Assembly (NCBI GenBank): GCA_030427205.1
Contig: JAUHXC010000013.1
Coordinates: 180,620-244,619, forward strand
Origin: a bacterium
Lineage (GTDB): Bacteria > Myxococcota_A > Bradymonadia > UBA7976 > UBA1532
Length of the DNA stretch: 64,000 nt
Direction of reading: 5' to 3'
This document shows positions 33,397 to 41,836 of the stretch, piece after piece; position 1 is the stretch's first letter; the number at the start of each line of letters is the position of its first letter. The notes beneath the pieces are model-generated. The model did no database searches, was not told where the DNA came from, and was given only the letters and a program-made list of their open reading frames with translations. The position numbers and the translations under genes were made by a program.

Positions 33397-35598
33397 TCAG
33401 CGGTCTTCGAGGGCCGCGACCGGGCTGAGGCTGCCCGTCGTGCGGCCCGGCGTGCCCAGCCGGCCGTACTCGCCGCTGGGCATGGAGAGCCCGCCGCCGC
33501 CGACGCGCCGCGCGTAGCGCGACTTGATCAGCTCGACGGCGCGCAGCGCGGCCTGGGCCAGCTGCGGGTTGACCCGGCTACGGTGGATCGCCGCCAGGGC
33601 CGACGGCGTGCCGATGGAGCCGATGGCGTGCAGCGCCGAGATGCCGACGAGCCGCTCCTTGTGGCCGAAGAGACCGATGAGGATCGGCTGCCCGTCTTCG
33701 GGCGGCAGCTTGGCGACCCAGCCGATGACGTCGAGCGCGATGTCCACCGGCAGCGCCTGCAGCACCGGCTCGGGCACGGCGAAGGCGGGCAGGCCCCGCT
33801 TCGCGGCCGTCCACAAGGCCTCGTGGCGCAGCTGCTCGTCGTCTTCGCTGACCCAGACGGCGGCGCGCTCGGCGGCCACCATCGGCGGCAGCAGCGCGAC
33901 CATGTCGCGGGCGGCGCGGCGCTGGATGGTCACGTCGGGGTGGGCGGTGAGCGACTCGATGGCGTCGAGCCCGTCGCGGCCGCGCATCTCGGCGACCATC
34001 AGCCGCATGACCGGGTCCTCGTGCTCGGCGTAGACCGCGGCGGTGGCCTCGGCCCGCTCCGGGTCGAGCTCGACGAGCACGCCCAGCGCGTCGATCGCCG
34101 CGGCGGGCATCGAGGGGTCCTCGGCGGCGTCGACGATGCGACCGAGCACCTCGTTCTCGGAGACCACCAGCCGATCGGCGAGCTCGATCAGGTCGTCGAG
34201 CAGGCGGCGACGGGCGGGCGGCCACCACTCGTGCCAGCCGCCGGGGATCAGCCGCAGTTCGCCGTCGATGACCGAGAGGTCGTGATGGCGGGCGATCGCG
34301 GTGAAGCGGGCCCGGAACTCGCGATCGAAGACGGCGATCCGGGTGCGGCGCGGGCCGGAGACCCCGGCCACGGCGTCGAACGCGGCGTCGCCGGTGCGAT
34401 CGCCGCCGTCGAGCAGGCGGGTCGCGGCGCGGATGTCGGCGGCGACCGGCCCCGCGGGGGTCGCCGGCGCGATGCGCATGCCGACGGCCTCGCCCTCGGT
34501 CATCGGGATGACCCCCACGTCGGCCCGGGTCGGGTCGACCCCGCGGGCCAGACGCTCCCAGGCGCTGGCCCGGAAGCGCTCCCACAGCCGCAGCAGGCCG
34601 CCGACCGACATCACCAGCGCGGCGATCGACATGCCGACGAGCGTCCAGCGGGTGATCGGCTCGGAGGCGATGAGCCCCAGCACGGCGAGGCCGGCGGAGA
34701 TGGACAGCCCGAACAGCACCGGGTCGCGCCGCCGCTGAAGCACCGAGCGACGGTGCTGCGGCTTGATGCTGTGCGGGTGCAGCTCGACGGGCCCGGGGCG
34801 CAGGCACGAGCGGATCGCGGCGGCGGCCGGCGCCCGGGTCGACAGGCCCAGCGCGGCGAGCACCCGGCGGGCCTCGGCCTCGAGCCCGGGCGGCACCGGG
34901 ATGGGCACGGTGCGCAGCGTGCGCGGGTCGCTCGGCGGGCGATAGCTCAGCGAGAGGCGCATGCGGCGGGCGTCGAAGCTGCCGGTGGCCAGCGCGTTGG
35001 GGTCGCCCCAGCGGTGCCACTCGCCGCCGATGAAGACGCCGGAGAAGGTGATGAGCACTTCGGCCCGCTCGGGGTGGCTGACGGCCGTGCCCCGGATATA
35101 GCCGGCGATGCGTTCGAGCAGCAGGGGCAGGGCCACGGCGGGCAGCAGCAGGACGACGACGCCCAGTACCTGCCACGCGGCGCCGGCGGGCACCGCCGAC
35201 AGGCTGAAGACGAGCACGAACGGCACGACGAAGACCACCGCGCCGGCGATGGGCAGGTCGACCTTGCGATCTTCTTCCTCTTCGCCGTCGTCGCCGACCT
35301 TGCGCAGCGCGCCGGCGGGCAGGAGCCAGTGGGCCAGGTGTTCGCCGCGGCGGATCGAGCGGCCGGCGAGGTGCTCGATGAGGCTGAAGAGCAGGCCGCC
35401 GCCCTGCAGCATGCTGGCGATGCCGCCCACCAGGAACATGACCTGGCCCGGCGCGGTGGTGCCGTGATGACTGCGGGCGTAGACGGCGATGCCCAGCAGC
35501 AGGAAGGCCGACAGCCCGACCGAGCCGGTGGAGACGCCGCGTCCGCCCCGCGGATCGCTGCCCGTGCTCATCAGTGCATTACGCGGTGCGTCTTTCAT
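33397..35598 (-). CDS. Large membrane protein with HEAT-like repeats
   Basis: The protein has 733 residues. The N-terminal third has four hydrophobic helices (about 27-45, 52-72, 118-138, 140-160). After a soluble segment come two more near 300-345. The last 300 residues contain helical pairs rich in Ala/Leu/Glu with periodic Pro, for example PAAAIDALGVLVELDPERAE, MRLMVAEMRGRDGLDAIESL, and ILIGLFGHKERLVGISALHA, typical of HEAT repeats. The tail is Gly/Ser-rich. It lies 61 bases upstream of the sulfatase-like gene on the same strand and may be co-transcribed with it. Function unknown. Confidence 0.6.
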   Translation of the reverse strand: MKDAPRNALMSTGSDPRGGRGVSTGSVGLSAFLLLGIAVYARSHHGTTAPGQVMFLVGGIASMLQGGGLLFSLIEHLAGRSIRRGEHLAHWLLPAGALRKVGDDGEEEEDRKVDLPIAGAVVFVVPFVLVFSLSAVPAGAAWQVLGVVVLLLPAVALPLLLERIAGYIRGTAVSHPERAEVLITFSGVFIGGEWHRWGDPNALATGSFDARRMRLSLSYRPPSDPRTLRTVPIPVPPGLEAEARRVLAALGLSTRAPAAAAIRSCLRPGPVELHPHSIKPQHRRSVLQRRRDPVLFGLSISAGLAVLGLIASEPITRWTLVGMSIAALVMSVGGLLRLWERFRASAWERLARGVDPTRADVGVIPMTEGEAVGMRIAPATPAGPVAADIRAATRLLDGGDRTGDAAFDAVAGVSGPRRTRIAVFDREFRARFTAIARHHDLSVIDGELRLIPGGWHEWWPPARRRLLDDLIELADRLVVSENEVLGRIVDAAEDPSMPAAAIDALGVLVELDPERAEATAAVYAEHEDPVMRLMVAEMRGRDGLDAIESLTAHPDVTIQRRAARDMVALLPPMVAAERAAVWVSEDDEQLRHEALWTAAKRGLPAFAVPEPVLQALPVDIALDVIGWVAKLPPEDGQPILIGLFGHKERLVGISALHAIGSIGTPSALAAIHRSRVNPQLAQAALRAVELIKSRYARRVGGGGLSMPSGEYGRLGTPGRTTGSLSPVAALEDR

Positions 35599-35783
35599 CG
35601 GGCACTCGTGGCTGTCACGAACTGACCGAGGTTAGCAGGGGCGGCATCCGGAATCTACCGGATAGTGCGCGCGCCCATCGGCGCTCGTCGCGAGGCGCCC
35701 GGTGTGTGACGTTCGTGTCGCATCGGCCGCTTTCTTCTCTTGGGCCGACGATCTGGCGTAAGTCCGCGCCGATTTTTGTGTTT

Positions 35784-35812
35784 TCAATATGACAAGAATT
35801 TACCACTATGAT
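35784..35812 (+). promoter_or_regulatory. Candidate promoter of the giant repeat protein
   Basis: The gap 35770-35815 is an AT-rich island. TATGAT at 35807-35812 fits a -10 box, with a loose -35 (TTCAAT) 18 bases upstream, placing a start site about 30 bases before the ATG at 35849. Confidence 0.45.
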
Positions 35813-35848
35813 GGAAGCTGCTCTCCACAGCGTCACGAGGAGGCCATC

Positions 35849-38800
35849 ATGCCGCGCGCCCCGTTCGGTTCGCCCGCTGCCCGTCCGTGGTCGCGCGGCC
35901 TGCTGCTCTCCCTGTTCGTGCTGTGCCCGCTCGCGGCGACCGCCCAGGAGGACGATCGGGACGGCGATGGCGTGCCCGACGCCACCGACATCTGCCCCGA
36001 CGACTTCGATCCGGACCAGTTCGATGGCGACGGGGACGGCGTCGGGCTGATGTGTGACAACTGCCCGTTCGCGGCCAACCTCGATCAGGCGGACGGTGAC
36101 GAGGACGGCATCGGCGACGCCTGCGACAACTGCCCCGACGACGCCGAGAAGGGCGATCCGGGGGTCTGCGGCTGCGGCGTGCCCGATCCGTACATCGAGC
36201 CCGGCGGCGACCCGGGCGGTGAGCCCGGTGGCGAACCCGGCGGCGAGCCGGAGGCGCCCGACTGCTGCCCGGACGACCCCGACAAGGACGGCCCCGGGGC
36301 CTGCGGCTGCGGCGTGCCCGACGTCGACAGCGACGGCGACGGGGCGCCCGATTGCGTCGACGCGTGCCCCGACGATCCGGACAAGTCGGTCGAAGGCGCC
36401 TGCGGCTGTGGCGCGCCGGAGACCGATGGCGACGCGGACGGCGTGGCCGACTGCGTCGATGGCTGCCCCGATGATCCGGGCAAGGCCGAGCCGGGGGTCT
36501 GCGGCTGCGGCCTCGACGACGCCGACGGCGACGGCGACGGCGTGGCGGACTGCTTCGACGGCTGCCCGGCCGACGCGGACAAGGTCGAGGCGGGGGTCTG
36601 CGGCTGCGGCGTGCCCGACGGCGACGGCGATCTGGACGGCGTCGCGGATTGCCAGGACGGCTGCCCCGGCGATCGCGACAAGCAGGGGCCGGGGGTCTGC
36701 GGCTGCGGCGTGCCCGACGTGGACGGCGACGGGGACGGCCGCGCCGACTGCGTCGACGAGTGCCCCGACGACGACGAGAAGTTCGAGCGCGGGGTCTGCG
36801 GATGCGGCGTGCCCGATACCGACGGTGACGGGGACGGCGCCGCCGATTGCAACGACGGCTGCCCGGATGACGCGGGCAAGCAGGCGCCGGGCATCTGCGG
36901 CTGTGGCGTCGCGGACAGCGACGGCGACGGGGACGGCACCGCCGACTGCCGCGACGGCTGCCCGGACGACGGCGGCAAGCAGGCGCCGGGCATCTGTGGC
37001 TGCGGCACGCCCGACAGCGACAGCGACGGCGACGGCACCCCCGATTGCAACGACGTCTGCCCCGACGCGCCGGACAAGACCGACGCCGGGGCCTGCGGCT
37101 GCGAGGCGGCGGATACCGACGGCGACGGCGACGGCGTGCCCGATTGCATCGACGGCTGCCCGGCGGACGCCGACAAGACCGAGCCGGGCGTCTGCGGCTG
37201 CGGCACCGCCGATGCGGACGGCGACGGCGACGGCGCGGCGGACTGCGTCGACGGCTGCCCGGACGACGGCGGCAAGCAGGCGCCGGGTATCTGCGGCTGC
37301 GGGGTCAGCGACCGCGACAGCGATGGCGACGGCACCGCCGACTGCGACGACGGCTGCGTGCGCGACGCCGGGAAGACCGATCCCGGGGTGTGTGGCTGCG
37401 GCGTGGCCGACGACGACGGCGACGGCGACGGCACCGCCGATTGCCGGGACGGCTGCCCGGACGACGCGGGCAAGATCGTCGCCGGCGTCTGCGGCTGCGG
37501 CGTCGCCGACAGCGACAGCGACGGCGACGGGACGGCCGACTGCGTCGATGACTGCCCGGCCGACGCGGGCAAGCTCGCTCCCGGGGTATGCGGCTGCGGC
37601 ACCGCCGATCGCGACCGCGACGGCGACGGCGTCGCCGATTGCATCGATGGCTGCCCCGACGACGGGCTCAAGAGCGAACCCGGCGGCTGCGGATGCGGCG
37701 AGCGCGACCTCGACCGGGACGGCGACGCGGTGCTCGACTGCGTGGACGGCTGCCCGCTCGACGCCGACAAGGCGGCGCCCGGTGGCTGCGGCTGCGAGGT
37801 GCCCGATGGCGACGGTGACGCGGACGGCACGCTGGACTGCGACGACGGCTGCCCCGGTGATCCGGGCAAGATCGCGGCCGGGGCGTGCGGTTGCGGCGTG
37901 CCCGATGTGGACACCGACAGCGACGGCACGCTCGATTGCCGCGACGCCTGCCCCGGCGATCCGGGCAAGACGGTGCCCGGCCGCTGCGGCTGCGGCACGC
38001 CGGACAGCGACGCCGACGGGGACGGCACGCCCGACTGCCGCGACGCCTGCCCGGATGACCCGGACAAGGTCTGGGCTCAGGTATGCGGCTGCGGCGTGCC
38101 CGATGACGATCGGGATGGGGACGGCGCGCTCGACTGCCGCGACGAGTGCCCCGGCGATCCGAGCAAGGCCGAGGCCGGCCTGTGCGGGTGCGGGACCTCA
38201 GACATCGACGCCGACGGCGACGGCACGCCGGATTGCGACGACGACTGCCCGGCCGACGCGGGCAAGGTCGCCGCGGGGGTCTGCGGCTGTGGCACCGCCG
38301 ACGACGACACCGACGGCGACGCGGTCGCCGACTGCGTCGACGTCTGCCCCGGCGACGCCGATCCTGACCAGCGGGACAGCGACGGAGATGGCGTCGGCGA
38401 TCGCTGCGACGACTATGTCTGCCCGGTGCCCGGTCGCGCCGAAGGGCCCGAAGAGTGCAACGGCCTCGACGACGACTGCGACCGGGCGACCGACGAAGAC
38501 GACGGGCTGTGCCCGGGCAATCAGGTCTGCGTGCGCGGCGGCTGCGCGCCGCCGGGCGTGCCCGACGTGGCGGTGGGGCCGGCCGATCTGAGCTTCACCG
38601 ATCGCAACGCTCAGCCGGGCGACGCGGTGGGTCTGCGGGCGCGGGTGAGCAACATCGGCGCGGGCCACGCCCGTGATGTGCGCATCGAGTTCCGGGTCGC
38701 CGGCGAGGTGGTCGGCGGCGTCGTCGTCGACCGGATCCGGGCCGGGCGCGCCACGACGGTCGAGGTGGAGGCGGTCTTCCCCGAAGCCGGCCTGCAGATC

Positions 38801-40402
38801 GTGCAGGTGGTGGTCGATCCCGACGACGACCTCGAAGAGCTCGACGAAGACAACAACGTCGCCTCGCGGGTGCTGCGCATCGGCGTCGAGGGCGTGGTGC
38901 GCGGCCGGGTCGTGGTCGAGGCCTCGACCCAGATCGCGTGCGGCGGCAAGGCACCCCGCGTCAACGGGCGCGCCCGCTACGAGCTCTTCGCGGACGACGA
39001 CGTCTTCGTCTTCCCGGTGCAGGGCGGGCGGGTCAGCGTCGAGCTCGTCGACCTCGGCCGCAGCTTCGGCGGAGCCCATACCCGGGTGACCGGCGCCTTT
39101 GCCCAGCCCCTCGCGCCGGGCCTGCCGCTCGGCGCCCATCGCGCGGTGGTCGAGGTGACCGACACCGGCTTCACCGGGCGCACCGAGGCCCTGGTGATCG
39201 TCGAGGATCGGGCCTGCCCGCCCTCGCGGCCGGGCGGCCCGGGCGGCGGCGGCGGCGGGTTCGACTCGGATCTGGCGGTCTACAGCGAAGATCTCTCGTT
39301 CTCGCCGACCGACAACCCCGATCTGGGCGAGCCGATCACCCTCGCGGCGCGGATTCGCTACCGCGGGCCCGATCCGGTCGACCTGGTGCCGATCGAGTTC
39401 TATGCGATGACGCCGCGCGGGGGCGTGCTGGAGGAGATCTTCCTCGGCCGGACCGTCGTCGGCTTCCCCGAGGCCACCGACTCGAGCCCGGCCCTCGCGA
39501 GCCTGGTCTGGGTCAACCGCTACGAGGGGCCGCACATCGTGCAGGTGGTCATCCGGCCGCCCATCGCCCAGCCGCGGCACAACGACGCGGCCACCCGGCT
39601 GATGAACGTCGGCGAGACCCGGCCCATCCCCGCCGAGATCGCGCTCGACCCCGACCCGTGGTTCGGCCTGTGCCCCAATGACACCGTGCGCCTGCGCATC
39701 GAGCTGCCCGGCGCCTTCGACCCGGCGCGCATCGACTTCGCCGGGGGCGGGGTCTTCGTGGTGCGCCCGGTGGAGGCCATCGACCGCGACGGCGACGGCA
39801 CCGAGCTGCTGCGGGCGATCCCGGGCACCGAGGTGCTCGGTGACGCCGACGGCGACGGCCGGCCCGACGTGACCGTTGAGATCGACGCCGCGGCGTTCGC
39901 GGCGGCGCTGCCTTTCGCCGCGGTCTCGACCGTCGAGGTGCTCGGCTTCCTCGACGACGGCGACGTCTTCGAGGGGCGGAGCCGGCTGAGCGCGTTCTAC
40001 GACGACGCCGATGGCGACGGGGTGGGCGACGACTGCGACAACTGCCCGGTGGACGAGAACCCCGATCAGGCCGACGGCGACGACGATGGCGCGGGCGACG
40101 TCTGCGACGCGCCCGAGCCGGAGCCCGAGCCGGAGCCCGAGCCTCAGCCGGAGCCCGAACCGGAGCCCGAGCCGCCCGTGCGGCCCGACACCGGGGTCGC
40201 GCCGGACGCGCAGGCCCCCGACGACGACATGTTCGTCCTGCCCGACCTCGGCGGCGAGATCCCCGACAATGACGCGGGTGATGGCGGCGACGACCCCGAG
40301 CCGCCCAACGGCTGCGCGTGTGATGCCGCCGATGGCCCGAGCCCGATGCCGATGGTGCTGCTGGGTCTGCTGCTGCTGGGCCTGCGCCGCCGCCGTCGCT
40401 GA
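35849..40402 (+). CDS. Giant surface protein: thrombospondin-type Ca-binding repeats, CARDB domains and MYXO-CTERM-like tail
   Basis: The protein has 1517 residues. ATG 35849 follows GAGGAGG at 5 bases. A signal peptide spans about 1-35. Residues 36-95 hold two classical thrombospondin type-3 motifs (DRDGDGVPD ... CPDD). Then come 22 copies of a 33-residue unit, CPDDPDK..PGVCGCGVPD.D.DGDG..DC.DG, to about residue 832. Each has acidic Ca2+-type loops and four Cys. Two CARDB-like beta domains follow (about 905-1012 and 1138-1255), then another type-3 repeat, a Pro/Glu spacer, and a C-terminus with CACD, a hydrophobic helix and five Arg. That layout resembles MYXO-CTERM/choice-of-anchor sorting. 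It is probably a calcium-stabilised fibre at the cell surface, perhaps an adhesin. Confidence 0.85.
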   Translation: MPRAPFGSPAARPWSRGLLLSLFVLCPLAATAQEDDRDGDGVPDATDICPDDFDPDQFDGDGDGVGLMCDNCPFAANLDQADGDEDGIGDACDNCPDDAEKGDPGVCGCGVPDPYIEPGGDPGGEPGGEPGGEPEAPDCCPDDPDKDGPGACGCGVPDVDSDGDGAPDCVDACPDDPDKSVEGACGCGAPETDGDADGVADCVDGCPDDPGKAEPGVCGCGLDDADGDGDGVADCFDGCPADADKVEAGVCGCGVPDGDGDLDGVADCQDGCPGDRDKQGPGVCGCGVPDVDGDGDGRADCVDECPDDDEKFERGVCGCGVPDTDGDGDGAADCNDGCPDDAGKQAPGICGCGVADSDGDGDGTADCRDGCPDDGGKQAPGICGCGTPDSDSDGDGTPDCNDVCPDAPDKTDAGACGCEAADTDGDGDGVPDCIDGCPADADKTEPGVCGCGTADADGDGDGAADCVDGCPDDGGKQAPGICGCGVSDRDSDGDGTADCDDGCVRDAGKTDPGVCGCGVADDDGDGDGTADCRDGCPDDAGKIVAGVCGCGVADSDSDGDGTADCVDDCPADAGKLAPGVCGCGTADRDRDGDGVADCIDGCPDDGLKSEPGGCGCGERDLDRDGDAVLDCVDGCPLDADKAAPGGCGCEVPDGDGDADGTLDCDDGCPGDPGKIAAGACGCGVPDVDTDSDGTLDCRDACPGDPGKTVPGRCGCGTPDSDADGDGTPDCRDACPDDPDKVWAQVCGCGVPDDDRDGDGALDCRDECPGDPSKAEAGLCGCGTSDIDADGDGTPDCDDDCPADAGKVAAGVCGCGTADDDTDGDAVADCVDVCPGDADPDQRDSDGDGVGDRCDDYVCPVPGRAEGPEECNGLDDDCDRATDEDDGLCPGNQVCVRGGCAPPGVPDVAVGPADLSFTDRNAQPGDAVGLRARVSNIGAGHARDVRIEFRVAGEVVGGVVVDRIRAGRATTVEVEAVFPEAGLQIVQVVVDPDDDLEELDEDNNVASRVLRIGVEGVVRGRVVVEASTQIACGGKAPRVNGRARYELFADDDVFVFPVQGGRVSVELVDLGRSFGGAHTRVTGAFAQPLAPGLPLGAHRAVVEVTDTGFTGRTEALVIVEDRACPPSRPGGPGGGGGGFDSDLAVYSEDLSFSPTDNPDLGEPITLAARIRYRGPDPVDLVPIEFYAMTPRGGVLEEIFLGRTVVGFPEATDSSPALASLVWVNRYEGPHIVQVVIRPPIAQPRHNDAATRLMNVGETRPIPAEIALDPDPWFGLCPNDTVRLRIELPGAFDPARIDFAGGGVFVVRPVEAIDRDGDGTELLRAIPGTEVLGDADGDGRPDVTVEIDAAAFAAALPFAAVSTVEVLGFLDDGDVFEGRSRLSAFYDDADGDGVGDDCDNCPVDENPDQADGDDDGAGDVCDAPEPEPEPEPEPQPEPEPEPEPPVRPDTGVAPDAQAPDDDMFVLPDLGGEIPDNDAGDGGDDPEPPNGCACDAADGPSPMPMVLLGLLLLGLRRRRR
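36132..38344 (+). repeat. 22 tandem coding repeats of 99 bp
   Basis: Each unit encodes 33 residues; unit 1 carries an extra Gly/Pro/Glu insert. Copies differ at many third positions and some first positions, so most duplications are old, but units 8, 9 and 12 share the same core (AGKQ/GGKQAPGICGCG), suggesting recent copying. The period, coding phase and absence of spacers rule out CRISPR. Confidence 0.9.
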
Positions 40403-40486
40403 GGTGACCCCGGCCGCGTTCGGGCGCTGCGCTCGTCGGCGGGCGCCCACATGCCGACGGGGCTGCCAGCCCTTCGCCGGCGCGCT

Positions 40487-41833
40487 TCAATCGGATGGAG
40501 ACAGAGCGCCCCCGGCGTCGACGAGCGCGAGGCTGCCGTCGCCCTCGGTCGAGACGCTCAACTGGCCGGCCAGCGCCGGATCGAGGGCCGCGCGGATGCG
40601 GTCGAGGCCCGCGTCGACCACTTCGACGAGCGCGTGGCGCGCGCTGCCCGGCTCGGATGGACCGAGGGCCGCGCGCCAGCGGACCAAGGGGTGCAGCGCC
40701 GCCGAGCCGCCGTATGCGGACAGGGCGCGCGCCGCGGCGGTGCCCTCGGGCGCCGGGCGGTCGAGCATCTCGATCAGCAGCGCCTCGAGCGCCGGATCGA
40801 GGCCGCCGCGCCACGGCGCGATCCGCGCGGCGAGCTCGGCGGCGACCTCGGCCCGCACGTCCGGCACCGGATCGTCGGCCAGCGCCCGGCGGGCGGGGGC
40901 GTCGTCGCCGCCGCGCAGCAAGGCCGCCAGCCACGCGGCGCGCAGTCGAGCCGAACGAATCCCCGGGACCGCCTCCGCCGACTCGACCGGGTCGAGCCTG
41001 GCCCGCACGTGGTCGAGCAGGGTCCGCAGCTGAGCGTGGTGCTGGACCGGCGGGATCCACCCGTCCGGCGCCCGGTGCAGGGCCTCGATGATGCGATCGG
41101 CGTCGTCGACGAGCACCGCCGCCGAGAGCGCCACGATCGGGTCGCGGTGGCCGAGCAGCGGGCGGGCGAGCTCGAGGGCTTCGTCACTGAAGGGATGGTC
41201 GACGACCAGATGCCGGCGGGCGCTGCTCTTGAGCGACTCGGGCAGCTGGGGATCGGTCGCCGCGTCGGCCAGCTGCGCGGTGAGCGGCGCGTCGAGCCCT
41301 GGCTTCACCGCGCGGGCGGCGCGGCCGAGCAGCTCGAGCATGCGCCCCAGATCGCTCGTGGGTGACAGCGACGACAGGGTCACCTCGAGGATCAACGAGC
41401 TGCGCGCGATCCGCACCTGGCGGTCGACCCCGGCGATCGGCCGGTCGAGGAAGTGCGCCAGGGCCTCGCGACGGGTCCGCTGGGCGAAGAGCACCGCCTC
41501 GGAGACGCCGCTCGCGCCGCTGGCGTCGGCGTCGCGGCGCACGACCTCGGGCAGGTCGAGGCGTCCGTCGGCGATGGTCAGCTCGGCGCTGAGCACTACG
41601 TCGCGGGGGTCGATCCGGGCGCCGGCGTCGACGCCGGGCAGCAGCTCGCCGTCGAAGTGCACGATCCGATGACCGTCGGGGCCGGTGTGGTCGAATGACT
41701 GCTCCAGGCCGGCGGCCAGCAGTCGATCGGCGAGCGGGTGTCGGCGGGGGCTGCGCAGGCGGCGCAGCCGGGGCGTCTCACGGACGAATACGCCGCCGAG
41801 CGCGATCAGCGCCAGCCCGATGACCAGCCACAT
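40487..41833 (-). CDS. HEAT-repeat-like protein with N-terminal membrane anchor
   Basis: The protein has 448 residues. A single helix at 2-17 (WLVIGLALIALGGVFV) is followed by a soluble beta-rich part and, from about residue 200, helical pairs (ALELARPLLGHRDPIVALSA, RRALADDPVPDVRAEVAAEL, ALEALLIEMLDRPAPEGTAA) of HEAT type. It lies only 3 bases downstream of the ClpV-like gene on the same strand, so the two are very probably co-transcribed. A scaffold for the ATPase or its substrates is possible. The gene is convergent with the giant surface protein. Confidence 0.6.
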   Translation of the reverse strand: MWLVIGLALIALGGVFVRETPRLRRLRSPRRHPLADRLLAAGLEQSFDHTGPDGHRIVHFDGELLPGVDAGARIDPRDVVLSAELTIADGRLDLPEVVRRDADASGASGVSEAVLFAQRTRREALAHFLDRPIAGVDRQVRIARSSLILEVTLSSLSPTSDLGRMLELLGRAARAVKPGLDAPLTAQLADAATDPQLPESLKSSARRHLVVDHPFSDEALELARPLLGHRDPIVALSAAVLVDDADRIIEALHRAPDGWIPPVQHHAQLRTLLDHVRARLDPVESAEAVPGIRSARLRAAWLAALLRGGDDAPARRALADDPVPDVRAEVAAELAARIAPWRGGLDPALEALLIEMLDRPAPEGTAAARALSAYGGSAALHPLVRWRAALGPSEPGSARHALVEVVDAGLDRIRAALDPALAGQLSVSTEGDGSLALVDAGGALSPSD

Positions 41834-41836
41834 GGC

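Noticed and set aside
36085..38067. Long open frame antisense to the calcium-type repeats, Ser/Pro/Gly-rich
   Set aside because: It mirrors the repeat unit codon by codon and has no start signal or export signature of its own; the sense strand has a clear signal peptide and Ca-type motifs.
36132..38344. Possible CRISPR array from regular 99-bp periodicity
   Set aside because: The repeats abut without unique spacers, stay in a coding frame and vary at synonymous sites. No cas gene is near.
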